From contig NZ_JAHAJN010000001.1 of assembly GCF_018372215.1 (NCBI RefSeq), positions 62,001 to 126,000 on the forward strand: a DNA stretch of 64,000 nt, in the 5' to 3' direction. The notes beneath the pieces are model-generated. The model did not search any database. It was not told the origin of the DNA and worked only from the letters and a program-made list of their open reading frames with translations. Below, one piece after another: positions 62,539-64,000 of the stretch. The position numbers and the translations under genes are program-made. How positions within the stretch are numbered: position 1 is the stretch's first letter; every line of letters starts with the position of its first letter. Origin of the DNA: Negativicoccus succinicivorans (lineage in GTDB: Bacteria > Bacillota > Negativicutes > Veillonellales > Negativicoccaceae).

Positions 62539-63287
62539 AACCTTTTTTAATCGGATTACAATTTTTAACACGTTTTAAAATCGTTCGTCAGGAAGTGTGG
62601 CCGGATGATCAATTCGGTGCTTCCGTTGCATATTTCCCCTTAGTCGGTTTGGTCATCGGAATTTTTCTTGCGCTGCTGTATTGGCTCACCGCAAGTTGGA
62701 TAGATTCGTTTTTAATGGCGGTACTGCTTGTCTTAGCCGAAATGATTATTACCGGCGGCTTACACGCAGACGGATTTATGGACACGTGTGACGGCTATTT
62801 CTCGGGTCGCAACCGGGAACGGATGCTGGAGATAATGAAAGACAGCCGCGTCGGCTCGGAGGGTATTGTCGGATTTGTTTTTTTGGTGTTGTTAAAAATC
62901 GGTTTGTATATGAATATCTCCGGACCGCTTTGGCCGTTACTTATCATCATGCCGCTGATCAGTCGCTGGCTGATGAGCTGGACTATTGTACGTTTTCCTT
63001 ACGCACGGACACAAGGAATGGGGAAGGCGTTTGCGGACAATGCTCCTGCATACACATTACAGGTAGCTACCGCTTGCCTTTTATTGGCGATCCCGGTGGG
63101 AGGACTTAAAAGCATTTTACCGATGCTTTTTGCCTTTGGTTGGATGCAATGGGCGAATATTCATTTCGTCAAAAAGTTAGGTGGCGTTACCGGTGATACT
63201 TACGGTGCCATTACAGAGACATCTGAAATTGTTATTTTATTGACTTGGCTATTGCAGGAACGGATCGGTGTATGGAATTTGTTGTAA
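62535..63287 (+). CDS. cobS: Adenosylcobinamide-GDP ribazoletransferase (cobalamin synthase)
   Basis: A 250-residue inner-membrane protein of the CDP-alcohol-phosphatidyltransferase-like CobS family with about six helices. It joins adenosylcobinamide-GDP with alpha-ribazole. The Asp-rich motif GGLHADGFMDTCDGYFSG (residues about 74-91) and the GSEGIVGFVF segment are the active-site signature. The 3' end overlaps pduX by 15 bases. Confidence 0.95.
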   Translation: MKPFLIGLQFLTRFKIVRQEVWPDDQFGASVAYFPLVGLVIGIFLALLYWLTASWIDSFLMAVLLVLAEMIITGGLHADGFMDTCDGYFSGRNRERMLEIMKDSRVGSEGIVGFVFLVLLKIGLYMNISGPLWPLLIIMPLISRWLMSWTIVRFPYARTQGMGKAFADNAPAYTLQVATACLLLAIPVGGLKSILPMLFAFGWMQWANIHFVKKLGGVTGDTYGAITETSEIVILLTWLLQERIGVWNLL

Positions 63288-64000
63288 AATCTCCGGGAGC
63301 ATGCGGTGAATTAATTCAGGGGCAAATTGACGGACAAAACTTTTTAGTTACTTGTCCTATTGAACGATACTCCATCGCAACAGCTTGGCCCAAAACAATT
63401 GCCCATACTCATGAGCTTCCGTATAAAGCGCAACAAGCTGTAACGTTGACTAAAGAGTACTTAAAGATTGTGCAGGATATTGATGTGGTACTGTACTCTG
63501 AACTGAAGGATGGTAAGGGGATGGCCTCCAGTTCGGCAGATATTAGTGCGGTTTGTTTAGCGGTTGCCTTAGCCGCCGAGCGGCATTTGTCGATGCAGGA
63601 GCTGGCGCGTTTAGCACTGTCAATTGAACCCAGCGATGCCACATTTTATCCGGGCATTGTTCAATTTGACCATTTGCAAGGGCGTTTTTTACGGCCGCTC
63701 GGTCATTTTCCGGAAGCTTATATTTGTATTTTTGATCAAGGTGGAGTGATTGACACCGTGGAGTTTAACGCCCGGGAAGACTTGATCAATAAGCGTGCTA
63801 TTAAGGAAAAAGAAATACAAAAAGCCCTTACCCTATTGATAGAAGGTTTACGTAAGGGTGATATGATAAAAATTGGAACAGCTGCTACGATGAGCGCCTA
63901 TGCCAATCAGGAAATATTGCCGCGTCCGTATCTAGCGGATTTGCATGCATGGGGAAAAGAGTTGGGATCTAATGGTGTTATTGTTGCGCACAGTGGCACC
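63273..64000 (+). CDS. pduX: GHMP kinase, PduX-like L-threonine kinase (3' partial)
   Basis: The frame is open from the ATG at 63273 to the window end (about 242 residues visible). It starts MEFVVKSPGACGELIQGQ and carries the GHMP ATP loop KDGKGMASSSADISAVCLAV. In PduX the same motifs support L-threonine kinase activity, giving L-threonine-phosphate for CobD and the aminopropanol side chain of cobalamin. The position right after cobS supports that. A homoserine kinase is also encoded, but its sequence is different. Confidence 0.85.

Overview
This 64 kb window is a gene-dense chromosomal segment, almost entirely on the + strand (minus-strand genes: nadE, lgt and one hypothetical). It most likely comes from a Negativicutes member (a diderm Firmicute of Veillonellaceae type). 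The reasons are a mixture of Firmicutes traits (T-box upstream of glyQS, CIRCE/HrcA, both RNase HII and HIII, SufU, TrmFO, RbgA, PduO-type adenosyltransferase) with a Gram-negative envelope energy system (ExbB-ExbD-TonB). Codon usage looks uniform. I see no IS element, prophage, integrase or CRISPR array.

Layout. 1-6553: the end of a VWA chelatase-type protein, exbB-exbD-tonB, then early cobalamin genes cbiK-cbiL-cbiA-cobO. 6692-9180: lysC-lysA (aspartate family/lysine). 9312-14227: sufCBDSU Fe-S assembly. 14250-15842 (-): nadE with a degenerate-looking amidase domain. 16.0-20.7 kb: phoH-ybeY-cdd-era-CBS protein-recO. 20.7-23.9 kb: glycine T-box with glyQ-glyS. 23.9-32.6 kb: rplS, rbgA, rnhB, yraN, comM, dprA, topA, trmFO. 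32.6-37.6 kb: lgt (-), mnmA, lepA, hemW. 37.6-42.3 kb: CIRCE-controlled hrcA-grpE-dnaK-dnaJ. 42.4-46.8 kb: mtaB, a HIT protein, rpsU, yqeY and a long-form glutamine synthetase. 46.9-51.2 kb: a heterodimeric ABC exporter and a SpoU-family RNA methyltransferase. 51.15-52.34 kb: broken remnants of larB and larC (nickel-pincer cofactor). 52.3-57.8 kb: rnhC, a YdjC-like deacetylase, a UPF0104 membrane protein, an ACT-domain protein, hom and thrB. Then tRNA-Pro(GGG), ndk, a PduO-type adenosyltransferase, one hypothetical (-), and the late cobalamin genes cobU-cbiP-cbiB-cobS-pduX, the last running off the end.

How genes fit together. The two ends are parts of one anaerobic cobalamin pathway: cobalt chelation, C20 methylation, a,c-amidation and adenosylation on the left; amidation to cobyric acid, aminopropanol attachment, kinase/guanylylation and the final lazarole-type condensation by CobS (cobalamin synthase) on the right. 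The hom-thrB and pduX genes link threonine synthesis to the aminopropanol side chain. Many operons end in long, near-perfect hairpin terminators, several of them bidirectional between convergent genes.

Most of the window is ordinary core genome. The points most worth a second look are the decayed lar locus, the NadE amidase domain lacking its catalytic Glu, the glycine-rich TonB linker, the unclear (possibly non-canonical) phoH start, a terminator hairpin directly before the glnA ribosome-binding site, and a possible degenerate cobalamin riboswitch before cbiK. I did not find a convincing wholly new biological system.
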